A stretch of DNA of 64,000 nucleotides from positions 4,774,001-4,838,000 of the forward strand of contig NZ_LR134117.1 in assembly GCF_900635445.1 (NCBI RefSeq), in the 5' to 3' direction. Of the stretch, positions 49,595 to 57,114 are shown one piece after another; within the stretch, counting starts at the first letter, position 1, and each line of letters begins with the position of its first letter. Both the position numbers and the translations under genes were made by a program. The notes below the pieces were generated by a model, which was not told the origin of the DNA, did not search any database, and was given only the letters and a program-made list of their open reading frames with translations. This DNA is from Serratia odorifera (lineage in GTDB: Bacteria; Pseudomonadota; Gammaproteobacteria; Enterobacterales; Enterobacteriaceae).

Positions 49595-50014
49595 TTACCG
49601 TTCCTCGGCCTGGCTTTGCAGGCTAGTTTGTTGCTCTATAATTCTGAGAATGTGCGGCGCTGCCACCATCTCCACTTGCTTATCAATAGGGTGACGCGGC
49701 TTTATATTTCGGCGTGTTCCCTTTCGTTGAAAATCCGACTCACGCAAAGAACCAAACCCGCCGAAAACGTTTCGGGCCTTCTGAATGCCGGCACGGATTT
49801 GCATGATTGCCTGCGGAGTTAAACGTTCGAACAGCTCGCGCCAAAGGCAGTTACACAAGCTGGCTTTTAACACTTCCTTTCCTTCCAACGCCGCCGCGTG
49901 GATCACTACACCGCGCCATTCCGGTGTTAAGGCGTTCCAGAAATCTGCGGCCTCTGAATGCTCCGGGCAGACCTGGGCGCGGATCTTGGCCAGCCAATAG
50001 CTGTTATTTGCCAT
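49595..50014 (-). CDS. unrecognised phage-island protein, 139 aa
   Basis: MANNSYWLAKIRAQVCPEH... is a soluble, basic protein of 139 residues without a family I can name. It has TPEWRGVVIHAAALEGKEV near residue 30 and a Lys/Arg-rich patch RKGTRRNIKPRHP near 97, which might bind nucleic acid. Its start overlaps the end of the upstream small gene by 11 bp, so it is co-expressed with the phage early genes. Confidence 0.6.
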   Translation of the reverse strand: MANNSYWLAKIRAQVCPEHSEAADFWNALTPEWRGVVIHAAALEGKEVLKASLCNCLWRELFERLTPQAIMQIRAGIQKARNVFGGFGSLRESDFQRKGTRRNIKPRHPIDKQVEMVAAPHILRIIEQQTSLQSQAEER

Positions 50015-50219
50015 TTGGCCCCCTTAACCCCATCAAACGGAACCACCAGGGGCGGCGCTTGGCCTGTTTACCTGGTGCAACGGAACCCCCTAAAAACACC
50101 ACTCGGCTGGCGCTTGGTTGCCAGCGCTGGCCGTTCGGCAACTCAATCCAACCGTGGCCAAAGTCGGCCAACTGCGGGGCCGGTGATTGTCGTTTCAGGT
50201 ATTGCGCAAAAGCTTTCAT
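50004..50219 (-). CDS. small phage early protein, possibly Fil-like (71 aa)
   Basis: MKAFAQYLKRQSPAPQLADFGHGWIELPNGQRWQPS has the layout of the P2-family filamentation protein Fil (a short protein with FLK-X-QSP and GHGW-X2-L-X-G-X-RW). The resemblance is by memory and not tested. It lies directly downstream of the CII-like gene, where P2-type phages keep such small early genes. The C-terminus is basic (KQAKRRPWWFRL). Confidence 0.5.
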   Translation of the reverse strand: MKAFAQYLKRQSPAPQLADFGHGWIELPNGQRWQPSASRVVFLGGSVAPGKQAKRRPWWFRLMGLRGPNGK

Positions 50220-50228
50220 GTAGTTACC

Positions 50229-50738
50229 TCAGCTCATGCCGAACGCAGGAGCGCAGGTGTTGAACACGTCAACAGCAGCGGTCAGCACTGGCGTAGATTG
50301 GAAACGCGCTTCTACCGATACAACGATCAGCGACAGATCACGAATTGCCTGGTTGGCACGGTCGAGAATGGCGTTTTTACGGGATTGCGTCATAGGAGCA
50401 GTGGATGCGGTTTCGCCGGCGATAGCGCCGATCGCCGCAGTGGCGTTTAACGTGTGAGTCGGCAAGCTATTGGGCTTTACCTCGTTGGTTGGTACTGCTG
50501 GCAGGCAATTAAGTTGCGCTAACAGTCCATCAAGGATTGCTGCGTCGTCAGTAATCGCAGTGAGCGTAACCAGTTGGGAAAGCGTCAGCTCGTGCGGCTG
50601 CTCCGGGTTAAGCTTATTGCGCAGCACCTGCGCCGAGACATTAAGCATCGGTGCAAGCTCTGCTAAATTGTGTGCTTGTGCAAACCGACGGCATGCGCTG
50701 CTAAGGCGTGAGTGTTTAGACGTTTGGTAATCAAACAT
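50229..50738 (-). CDS. P2-family CII-like phage regulatory protein
   Basis: The 169-residue product MFDYQTSKHSRLSSACRRFAQAHNLAELAPMLNVSAQVLRNKLNPEQPHELT carries the hallmark N-terminus of the Phage_CII family found in P2-type phages, with a helix-turn-helix (about residues 25-50), and CLPAVPTNEV near 103. Its gene sits downstream of cox in the early operon. It likely supports early transcription or lysogeny choice. Confidence 0.85.
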   Translation of the reverse strand: MFDYQTSKHSRLSSACRRFAQAHNLAELAPMLNVSAQVLRNKLNPEQPHELTLSQLVTLTAITDDAAILDGLLAQLNCLPAVPTNEVKPNSLPTHTLNATAAIGAIAGETASTAPMTQSRKNAILDRANQAIRDLSLIVVSVEARFQSTPVLTAAVDVFNTCAPAFGMS

Positions 50739-50770
50739 AGTGGTTTCCCTCCCCCTATCGCAAAATCGAA

Positions 50771-50992
50771 CTATGCCGCGGCAATGTCACAATTTGAGAG
50801 AGCGTCAACTGTCAACTGCGCGATATTGATCATGACTTTTTCTCGCTTTTTGTCTTTACGCAGGCGATGACGGGGTAAACGTCCATCGGCCAACATGTCA
50901 TTGATCGTATCCTCAGCCAAACCAGTTAGTTCGCTGTAGCGCTCTATAGTGACGTGAGGTGTGATGAGAGTGATTGAAATGTTAGGTCGCAT
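50771..50992 (-). CDS. Cox/excisionase-like DNA-binding protein
   Basis: The 73-residue product has a winged-helix/MerR-like motif VTIERYSELTGLAEDTINDMLADGRLPRHRL (residues 14-44) typical of P2 Cox and AlpA-like proteins, then KVMINIAQL. Cox represses the lysogenic promoter and directs excision. The gene is divergent from the repressor gene, as in P2. Confidence 0.75.
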   Translation of the reverse strand: MRPNISITLITPHVTIERYSELTGLAEDTINDMLADGRLPRHRLRKDKKREKVMINIAQLTVDALSNCDIAAA

Positions 50993-51012
50993 GGGGCAAC
51001 ATTCCTTTTTAA

Positions 51013-51044
51013 GTAGTGGTTAGAAGTAATAAGTTGTGGTGGTT
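51013..51044. promoter_or_regulatory. candidate repressor operator repeats
   Basis: GTAGTGGTT (51013-51021) and GTGGTGGTT (51036-51044) are 23 bp apart start to start, in the cox-repressor intergenic switch region. Paired direct repeats of this kind form the P2 C operator. The role is inferred. Confidence 0.35.
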
Positions 51045-51120
51045 CACGTTTTGTAGACAACGGAACTATATGATCACCGCATGTTTACGTCAATTAGAAA
51101 AGTACACCTGGTGTGATCTT

Positions 51121-51684
51121 ATGGATTTAGAAAAAGGCGGGCGTGGTGCGATTGAACGTATGGTTGAAGCTTATGGTTTCACCACACGACAGGCACTTTG
51201 TGACCAATTGGGCGTAAGTAAAGGTACATTGGCTAACCGGTATATGCGCGACTCGTTCCCCGCCGAATGGGTTATTCAATGTGCACTTGAAACAGGATTC
51301 TCTTTGCAATGGCTTGTGACAGGTACGGGGACAAACAGAAATGACATAGAATCTGATATCATTGACGTCCCGAGAAAAAAAATAATAGCCGGGAAATTGT
51401 TTGAATCGAATAAATATTTTTTCGACAAAGCGATATTACCAAACAAATATAAAAAACTATTCTGCTTAGACGAAGAAAACACTAGCTACATATTAGATGA
51501 AGCTGGAGAGTCAATTACCGATGGAAAATGGATTATTAATATTGATGGCTCTTTTTATTTAAAAGATATAACTAGAATTCCAGGGAATAGGATTTTAGTT
51601 TCATCAAAAGAAAGTAATTTCGAATGTTTGTTAGAAGAAATAAAATTTTTAGCAAAAGTTGTAGTAGTAATAACCAAAAAATAA
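51121..51684 (+). CDS. phage CI-type repressor
   Basis: The 187-residue product from MDLEKGGRGAIERMVEAYG has the Phage_CI_repr helix-turn-helix (TTRQALCDQLGVSKGTLANRYMRDSFPAEWVIQCALETG, residues 18-56) and a C-terminal domain like that of S24-type dimerising repressors. An upstream ATG at 51070 would add 17 residues. The DNA-binding half is GC-balanced and the C-terminal half (after 51340) becomes AT-rich, which hints at a domain swap. It should keep the prophage silent. Confidence 0.8.
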   Translation: MDLEKGGRGAIERMVEAYGFTTRQALCDQLGVSKGTLANRYMRDSFPAEWVIQCALETGFSLQWLVTGTGTNRNDIESDIIDVPRKKIIAGKLFESNKYFFDKAILPNKYKKLFCLDEENTSYILDEAGESITDGKWIINIDGSFYLKDITRIPGNRILVSSKESNFECLLEEIKFLAKVVVVITKK

Positions 51685-51696
51685 AATGGAGATAAC

Positions 51697-52851
51697 ATGC
51701 TAGATAATACCGCCGTCAATGATGACATCATTGAAAATTTAAGTGATGAACAGGATGACACTTACTCAAACGATGATCTTTACAACATTAATTCGTGGGG
51801 GGCTGATTTATCTTTCCGTGAATTGATAACAATGTATGATGAGAACGAACTTTTAAAACCAGAACTTCAAAGAAATTATGTGTGGGATAAAGTCGAAGCT
51901 AGCCGCTTCATTGATTCGTTATTACTTGGCCTCCCTGTCCCAAGTGTGTTTTTGGCAAACACCGCAGAGAGTAACAAATTAATAATCGATGGTTATCAGA
52001 GAATAATGACTGTATATGACTACGTAAAAGGCATATGGTCAAAAGATAATAAAGTATTCCGTCTATCAAATAGCACAAAAATTAATAGCCAATGGAGAAA
52101 TAAAGCCTTTAGTGAACTAACACCAGCAGAACAGAAAAAAATAAGAAGCACAACCATTCATGCAATAATTTTTGAACAAAACACTCCTTCTGAAGATGAC
52201 ACAAGCCTGTACCAGATTTTCGAAAGAATCAATACGGGCGGGCGTTCCCTTATGGCTCAGGAAATTAGAAACTGTGTTTATCAAGGGGAATTCAATTCAT
52301 GTTTAATCGACTTGAATAATTATAAAAACTGGCGCTCTCTTTTTGGCACTATAGCTCCAGACCCTAGAATGAGGGATATGGAGTTCGTGCTGAGAGGACT
52401 TGCACTGGATACAGATAAAGTTCGCAATCATGAAAGTGGCAACATATCTTTAAAAAAACTGCTTAATGAATTCATGGGATATAAGGACAATAACACTACT
52501 AACAAAATTAATTACTTCAAAGATCAATTCACCAAGACCATTGACTTCATTCATACAAATATTGGTGCGGATGCATTTTTCAACGTTGTTCAAAGTTCTC
52601 CACCTAAAATCCGTCGCAGATTTTACCCAACAGTATTCGATGCCGTGTATGTTGCAACTGCGATAGCTTTGAGGCATAACGGCAAGGATGGGTACACAAT
52701 ACCAACAAGCGATCTTGAGAAAAAACGCTTTAATTTATTACTTAACAATAAATTCAAAAATCATGTCACCGCAGGAACAATGCAAATAGACAATATTCAT
52801 GGAAGAATCTCTATGATTTTGGAGGAGTTGTATGGACTGCAATATCAGTAA
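51697..52851 (+). CDS. DUF262 (ParB-like/GmrS-type) protein
   Basis: The 384-residue product has the DUF262 domain (about residues 35-300): PELQRNYVWD at 55-64, FIDSLLLGLPVPSVFL at 71-86, IDGYQR at 97-102 (family DGQQR) and FERINTGGRSLMAQEIRN near 175. DUF262 has a ParB/sulfiredoxin fold and hydrolyses nucleotides or DNA in known defence proteins such as GmrSD. No DUF1524 HNH domain follows; instead the next gene, overlapping by 20 bp, encodes a HEPN-type protein. DNA is AT-rich and lies between repressor and integrase. GGAG precedes the ATG. Confidence 0.82.
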   Translation: MLDNTAVNDDIIENLSDEQDDTYSNDDLYNINSWGADLSFRELITMYDENELLKPELQRNYVWDKVEASRFIDSLLLGLPVPSVFLANTAESNKLIIDGYQRIMTVYDYVKGIWSKDNKVFRLSNSTKINSQWRNKAFSELTPAEQKKIRSTTIHAIIFEQNTPSEDDTSLYQIFERINTGGRSLMAQEIRNCVYQGEFNSCLIDLNNYKNWRSLFGTIAPDPRMRDMEFVLRGLALDTDKVRNHESGNISLKKLLNEFMGYKDNNTTNKINYFKDQFTKTIDFIHTNIGADAFFNVVQSSPPKIRRRFYPTVFDAVYVATAIALRHNGKDGYTIPTSDLEKKRFNLLLNNKFKNHVTAGTMQIDNIHGRISMILEELYGLQYQ

Positions 52852-53581
52852 TGTGGATGCTAAAGAAAGCATAAATAATTGCTGGGCTGAACTAATAAAA
52901 ATAGAGCACCTCATTGAAGGAATGGGGAGCACTGCCAATCCTGTACCATACTTAGTAAGATACTCAATAATTAAATCCTGCGGAACCATTGAGTATTCAT
53001 TCAAAACAATAATTTGCGATCATAAATTCGAATCGCACAGCCTTCAAGTTCAAAATTTCATTGATGAAAAATTCAGAAAAAGCTCAATGAACCCTAGTTA
53101 TGAAAACATTATGAGCGGGCTAAAATCCTTCGATATAAGATGGAGAGATAAATTTAAAACAAAAATAAACGCCCATGATGAAAAAAACAGGCTAATTGAC
53201 TCACTTAAGTCTTTAAACACAGCTAGAAATACATTTGCGCATGGTAATAATCCAAGTGCATCATTCTCTAATGTTAAAGAATATTTCCGCCATTCAGTCG
53301 AGATATTGCAAGTTATGGAGTCGTCTATTCTTGAAGCAGAAGAAGAGGACCAGGAAGCAATTGCAATGGCAGAAGCTGAGGCAATAGCAGAAGCTGAGGC
53401 AATAGCAGAAGCTGAGGCAATGGCAGAAGCTGAGGCAATGGCAGAAGCTGAGGCAATCGCAGAAGCTGAGGCAGAAGCTGAGGCAGAAGCTGAGGCAGAG
53501 GCAGAGGCAGAGGCTGCAACAACCTCTGCTACAGAAGGGAGGGCAGTTATCACAATGCTCAGGAGGGAAACTCCTCACTAG
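52832..53581 (+). CDS. HEPN-type (RiboL-PSP/MAE_28990-like) protein with Ala-Glu repeat tail
   Basis: The 249-residue product overlaps the DUF262 gene by 20 bp, so they form one unit. Residues 1-170 are helical; NTARNTFAHGN holds R132-X4-H137, the HEPN ribonuclease signature (R-X4-6-H). The N-terminal layout resembles the MAE_28990/RiboL-PSP HEPN families that occur next to DUF262. From about residue 175 a tail of six (A-I/M-A-E-A-E) units and then pure (AE)n follows. No antitoxin other than the DUF262 protein is seen. RNase activity is predicted, not shown. Confidence 0.75.
   Translation: MDCNISNVDAKESINNCWAELIKIEHLIEGMGSTANPVPYLVRYSIIKSCGTIEYSFKTIICDHKFESHSLQVQNFIDEKFRKSSMNPSYENIMSGLKSFDIRWRDKFKTKINAHDEKNRLIDSLKSLNTARNTFAHGNNPSASFSNVKEYFRHSVEILQVMESSILEAEEEDQEAIAMAEAEAIAEAEAIAEAEAMAEAEAMAEAEAIAEAEAEAEAEAEAEAEAEAATTSATEGRAVITMLRRETPH
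53363..53516 (+). repeat. 18-bp tandem repeat coding for an Ala-Glu tail
   Basis: Six 18-bp units GCAAT(G/A/C)GCAGAAGCTGAG run without gap from 53363 to 53470, then two 12-bp and several 6-bp shortened units to about 53516. All keep the frame of the HEPN gene. Only the base after GCAAT varies. The nested 6-bp periodicity would allow easy copy-number change. Confidence 0.9.
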
Positions 53582-53699
53582 CGCAAAGCTATTACTTTTT
53601 TATATCGTTGCCACAATGTTTGTTCTTCATCAACCAAACATTGATTACTGTTTTTATATACAGTTAACTATAGTCCAAATCAAATTACGGAGAACTATA

Positions 53700-54734
53700 G
53701 TGGCAGTTCGGAAACAATCATCCGGTAAGTGGTTATGTGAGTGCTACCCTGCTGGCCGCGAAGGCCGCAGGGTACGTAAACAGTTCGCAACCAAAGGTGA
53801 AGCTTTGGCGTTTGAACGCTTCACTATGGAGCAAGTAGACAATAAACCGTGGTTAGGCGAGGCAATTGATCGCCGTAAACTCAGCGAGATCGCCAAACTT
53901 TGGTATAACCTGCACGGCCAATCCCTCACTGCTGGCGAACGTACCTACAAAAAACTATGCCTTGTGATTGAAGCCCTATGCGATCCCCCTGCTACTACCT
54001 TCACCGCAAAAGACTTCGCGCATTATCGTGATAAGCGTTTGTCTGGTGAAATCTACTTTTCCGAGAAGTGGAAGAACGGCGCAGAACCTGTCACCGTCAA
54101 TCTTGAACAAAGCTACCTAAGCGGCATGTTCAGCGAGTTGGCCCGGCTAGGTGAATGGAGCCAACCCAATCCGTTAGAGAACATGCGCAAGTTCACTGTT
54201 GCGGAAAAGGAAATGGCGTGGCTTACCCATGCACAAATCATAGATCTGTTAGCAGCCTGCAGCAGAGGCGATTCTGATTTACCGCTTGTGGTCGAGGTGT
54301 GTCTTAGCACCGGCGCACGTTGGCGAGAAGCGGAAAACCTCACCCGGTCACAGATAACACCGCATAAGATCACGTTCATCCGTACCAAAGGTAAAAAGAA
54401 CCGCAGCGTGCCTATTAGCAAAGCACTGTATGAAAAATTAACAACACGGGGTGATGGCCGGCTGTTCAGCGAGTGCTATTTCCGCTTTATGGCGGCGGTC
54501 GAAAACACCAGCATTCAGTTGCCCAAAGGCCAGCTTACCCACGTATTGCGCCATACCTTTGCGGCACACTTTATGATGTCTGGCGGTAACATTCTGGTGT
54601 TGCAACGCATCCTCGGCCACCATGATATCAAGATGACAATGCGCTACGCTCACCTTGCGCCGGAACACCTCGAAACAGCCCTGCAGTTCAACCCGCTAGC
54701 GACTATGCCAAGTGGCGACAAAGTGGCGGCATAG
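53700..54734 (+). CDS. int: P2-like tyrosine recombinase (integrase)
   Basis: The 344-residue integrase starts with GTG at 53700 behind GGAG (MAVRKQSSGKWLCECYPAG); an ATG 84 bp upstream is less likely. The N-terminal arm domain is followed by the core catalytic set: Arg in STGARWREAENL, Lys in RTKGKKNR, His-X-X-Arg in THVLRHTFAAHF, His in ILGHHD and the Tyr nucleophile in MTMRYAHLAPE. Sequence and length match P2 Int (337). It lies 92 bp from the right att repeat and should have inserted the element. Confidence 0.95.
   Translation: MAVRKQSSGKWLCECYPAGREGRRVRKQFATKGEALAFERFTMEQVDNKPWLGEAIDRRKLSEIAKLWYNLHGQSLTAGERTYKKLCLVIEALCDPPATTFTAKDFAHYRDKRLSGEIYFSEKWKNGAEPVTVNLEQSYLSGMFSELARLGEWSQPNPLENMRKFTVAEKEMAWLTHAQIIDLLAACSRGDSDLPLVVEVCLSTGARWREAENLTRSQITPHKITFIRTKGKKNRSVPISKALYEKLTTRGDGRLFSECYFRFMAAVENTSIQLPKGQLTHVLRHTFAAHFMMSGGNILVLQRILGHHDIKMTMRYAHLAPEHLETALQFNPLATMPSGDKVAA
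54713..54728 (+). repeat. 16-bp repeat at the integrase 3' end
   Basis: TGGCGACAAAGTGGCG is identical to 45987-46002 near the left end. Here it encodes GDKVA at the integrase C-terminus. Confidence 0.6.
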
Positions 54735-54749
54735 CTTGGCAATCCCCGT

Positions 54750-54827
54750 ATTTCCTCACCCCACACCGTCATAACAACTTATTGATATAACAATAAGTTA
54801 TTGATTTTATTATTGCTGTGAGGAAAT
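54750..54827. repeat. nested inverted repeats between int and attR
   Basis: ATTTCCTCAC (54750-54759) is the exact inverse of GTGAGGAAAT (54818-54827). Inside it AACTTATTG (54776-54784) is the exact inverse of CAATAAGTT (54791-54799) around a 6-base loop. With the following CGG and seven T this can end the int transcript; it may also mark integrase arm sites. Confidence 0.75.
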
Positions 54828-54843
54828 CGGTTTTTTTGTTGCC
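54826..54843 (+). repeat. right att repeat (attR candidate)
   Basis: ATCGGTTTTTTTGTTGCC repeats the left-end copy with one base less in the G run. Host-like DNA resumes after it. Confidence 0.75.
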
Positions 54844-54958
54844 TGAAAAAAATAACCTTATAGCACAGAGCTATAATATCCTTACAACCGCCCAATGGCG
54901 ACAGCCATTAACGCCATGGTATGGCCGCTGGGGATAACGCCCCAACGGCTAGAGCAGC

Positions 54959-55795
54959 TTAAGAACGAATAAAGGCAAGCAGATCGGCGTTAATCACATC
55001 CGCGTGCGAAGTGTGCATACCATGAGGTAATCCCGGATAAATTTTCAGTTCGCTATTGGCCAACAACTTATCCTGCAAAATGGCGGCATTTTGGTAGGGA
55101 ACAACCTGATCGTCATCGCCCTGCATCACCAGCACCGGTACGGTAATCGCTTTGAGATCTTCGGTCTGATCGGTTTCTGAAAACGCCTTGATCCCTTCAT
55201 AGTGCGCTTTAGCGCTGCCGGTCATCCCCTGGCGCCACCAGTTTTGAATGGTTCCTTGGGAAACTTCAGCCCCCTGTCGGTTAAAGCCATAGAATGGACC
55301 ACTGGCGACATCGAGATAGAATTGAGAGCGATTGGCGGCAAGTGCCTTGCGGAAGCCGTCAAACACCTCGATGGGCGTGCCACCAGGGTTATTCTCGGTT
55401 TTCACCATCAACGGCGGTACGGAGCTTATCAGCACCGCTTTGGCTACTCTGCCCTGCGGTTGACCATATTTAGCCACATAGCGAGCAACCTGACCGCCGC
55501 CGGTTGAATGGCCAACATGGATGGCGTTATGCAGATCAAGGCTTTCAACCACCGCGCAAGCATCAGCCGCGTAGTGATCCATATCGTGCCCTTCGCTAAC
55601 CTGATCTGAACGGCCATGGCCACGGCGATCGATAGCAATTACGCGAAAACCCTCTGCCAGGAAAAACAGCATCTGATTATCCCAATCATCAGCGCTTAAT
55701 GGCCAACCATGATGGAAAACAATAGGCTGCGCCTGTTTCGCCCCCCAGTCTTTAAAGTAAATATTAACGCCATCTTTAGTTTTTACGAATGACAT
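54959..55795 (-). CDS. alpha/beta hydrolase, non-haem chloroperoxidase type
   Basis: The 278-residue product from MSFVKTKDGVNIYFKDWG is an alpha/beta-hydrolase of the bromo/chloroperoxidase-esterase group. HHGWPLSADDWD near 38 forms the oxyanion side, GHSTGGGQVARY near 96 holds the nucleophile Ser, MQGDDDQVVP near 228 the acid, and LPHGMHTSH near 256 the His. Physiological substrate unknown, probably an ester. It is the first gene after the prophage and is transcribed toward it. Confidence 0.88.
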   Translation of the reverse strand: MSFVKTKDGVNIYFKDWGAKQAQPIVFHHGWPLSADDWDNQMLFFLAEGFRVIAIDRRGHGRSDQVSEGHDMDHYAADACAVVESLDLHNAIHVGHSTGGGQVARYVAKYGQPQGRVAKAVLISSVPPLMVKTENNPGGTPIEVFDGFRKALAANRSQFYLDVASGPFYGFNRQGAEVSQGTIQNWWRQGMTGSAKAHYEGIKAFSETDQTEDLKAITVPVLVMQGDDDQVVPYQNAAILQDKLLANSELKIYPGLPHGMHTSHADVINADLLAFIRS

Positions 55796-56391
55796 ATCAC
55801 TCACTCCTTTGTAGAAATATGACAACTACTGATTAAAATTAAATGTATTACCTTTAGCGATGACATGAGATTATTGCGTATGAAGCCGAAAAAAACCCCA
55901 TAGCATCAATGCCACAAACTGTATAAGATGATAAATAATTAAGTTCATCTCTTATCAATTTAATATCATCGCCTCCAATAAAATACATCATGTACTGTTA
56001 AGAGTTATCTCATATTTCCTATTGATGAAATACCCTTTCCCTATACATATAACTTTATAAAAATTATCAAAAAGTTAGTGTAATCAAAATCATCAAGACA
56101 TCGAATTCCCATCTTAACAAGGCCAGCCACGATCGTCCGTTGAGCAACCGGCGCGTGCCGCTCTAAATCATATGGAATATCGGCGGTTTCGGCGGCGTCA
56201 AACAAACCGCCCAGACGTTTTTTCGTAACGTGCGACTGGCAAGTAAGAAAGAGATTAGCCCGTGGTTCAGGGAAGCTGCGATCCGCTTCGCACTGTCTGA
56301 GCGGCCAAGCGAATAAGCAAAAATCAAAAAGCCGCCATTATTGGCGGCGTTATATTTCCTTTCGCCCCGAGTAGGACCACACAAGGCAATG
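55796..56391. other. 596-bp region with decayed coding scraps
   Basis: No intact gene. The first 300 bases are AT-rich and without pattern. An open frame without ATG (56167-56316, plus) reads NIGGFGGVKQTAQTFFRNVRLASKKEISPWFREAA-like residues in two blocks and ends in a natural stop; it looks like the 3' end of a lost gene that I cannot name. The qnr terminator follows at 56326-56348. Confidence 0.4.
56326..56348 (-). terminator. terminator after qnr
   Basis: On the minus strand GCCGCC-AATAAT-GGCGGC is followed by five T. It lies 44 bp after the qnr stop and is a good intrinsic terminator. Confidence 0.8.
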
Positions 56392-57036
56392 CTAGCCTAA
56401 AACAATGATGCCCAGGCGTTCCATCAGTTGCGACGCCTGGTAGCTGTCCAGCTTAACGCCTTGTAGATCGATATTGCGTACGTCAAGCTCTCCTAACTCC
56501 GAATTGCTCAGGTCGCAATGGGTAAAATTGGCGGAACGCCAGTCAAATGAAGCAAATTCTCCGCCGGAGAGATCCGAACCACTGAAACTCGCCCCCTGAA
56601 TTTGAGCGCCATTCCAGCGGTTTTCCCACAATTCGCACTTCTCTAGCACCACTTTCGAAAAGTTAGCATAGCTCAGATTGCTTTTTATGATGTAGGCGAT
56701 GCAAAACCAGCTACGCGAAGTGATCATGTTCATAAAACTGACGCCGCGAAAATCTGCGCCCTGTGCCCGGCATTCACGGATTTCGATGCCCAATGCGTTG
56801 GCGTTTCTGAAGTCTGCCATGGATAAATCGCAATGTTTAAAACTGGCATCCTTAAGCTGTGCCCGACTGAAACTACAGCCTTGTTGACTCTCACGATCGT
56901 AAAACTGACAGCCGATAAACTCACTGCCAGTCAGATCAACGCCGGAAAAATTACAGTTGTGGAAAATGGCATGTTCAATTTTGGCGCCAGTAAATCGATC
57001 ACGTTCAATCTTTTCACCCTTGAGGATCAACGTCAT
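56392..57036 (-). CDS. qnr: Qnr pentapeptide-repeat protein (quinolone protection)
   Basis: The 214-residue product is built of pentapeptide repeats (A/C/S-D/N-L/F-X-X), forming a right-handed beta-helix that protects DNA gyrase and topoisomerase IV from quinolones. MTLILKGEKIERDRFTG, EFIGCQFYDRESQQGCSF, SMADFRNANALGIEIR and LWENRWNGAQ match QnrB-type proteins at most positions, and length is standard. Serratia carry such chromosomal genes (SmaQnr). A LexA-like box is 10 bp before the ATG. It is chromosomal here, with no mobile-element marks. Confidence 0.92.
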   Translation of the reverse strand: MTLILKGEKIERDRFTGAKIEHAIFHNCNFSGVDLTGSEFIGCQFYDRESQQGCSFSRAQLKDASFKHCDLSMADFRNANALGIEIRECRAQGADFRGVSFMNMITSRSWFCIAYIIKSNLSYANFSKVVLEKCELWENRWNGAQIQGASFSGSDLSGGEFASFDWRSANFTHCDLSNSELGELDVRNIDLQGVKLDSYQASQLMERLGIIVLG

Positions 57037-57046
57037 AGCAAGATAC

Positions 57047-57062
57047 CTGTTTATTTATACAT
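57047..57062 (-). promoter_or_regulatory. LexA-like SOS box before qnr
   Basis: On the minus strand ATGTATAAATAAACAG fits the SOS box CTGT-N8-ACAG except for the first base. It lies 10 bp before the ATG. qnrB genes have a LexA box in the same place, so DNA damage may induce this gene. Confidence 0.6.
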
Positions 57063-57114
57063 GTACGATGCCATTGTAGCCTTCCCTTGGCCTCAGAGTA
57101 AACCGTCATCAAGG

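Larger units (their letters stand above)
45916..54843. mobile_element. degraded P2-like prophage with cargo genes
   Basis: Between two copies of an 18-19 bp repeat lies about 8.9 kb with a P2-type integrase, CI-family repressor, Cox-like and CII-like regulators, small early genes and one baseplate gene. Replication, capsid, packaging, lysis and most tail genes are missing, so it cannot form particles alone. Two AT-rich loci (DUF4238 gene; DUF262 plus HEPN-type pair) contrast with GC-rich phage genes and look like acquired cargo. It is either a decayed prophage or a satellite-like island; the partial early region favours decay. Confidence 0.85.

Noticed and set aside
53363..53516. Short regular repeats as a possible CRISPR array
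   Set aside because: Units are contiguous 18-bp or 6-bp copies without spacers and lie in a coding frame.
53098..53578. Open frames on the minus strand opposite the HEPN gene, rich in Ser-Ala or Leu-Pro-Gln repeats
   Set aside because: They are antisense readings of the 18-bp repeat. The plus-strand frame has the HEPN motif and overlaps the DUF262 gene in operon fashion.
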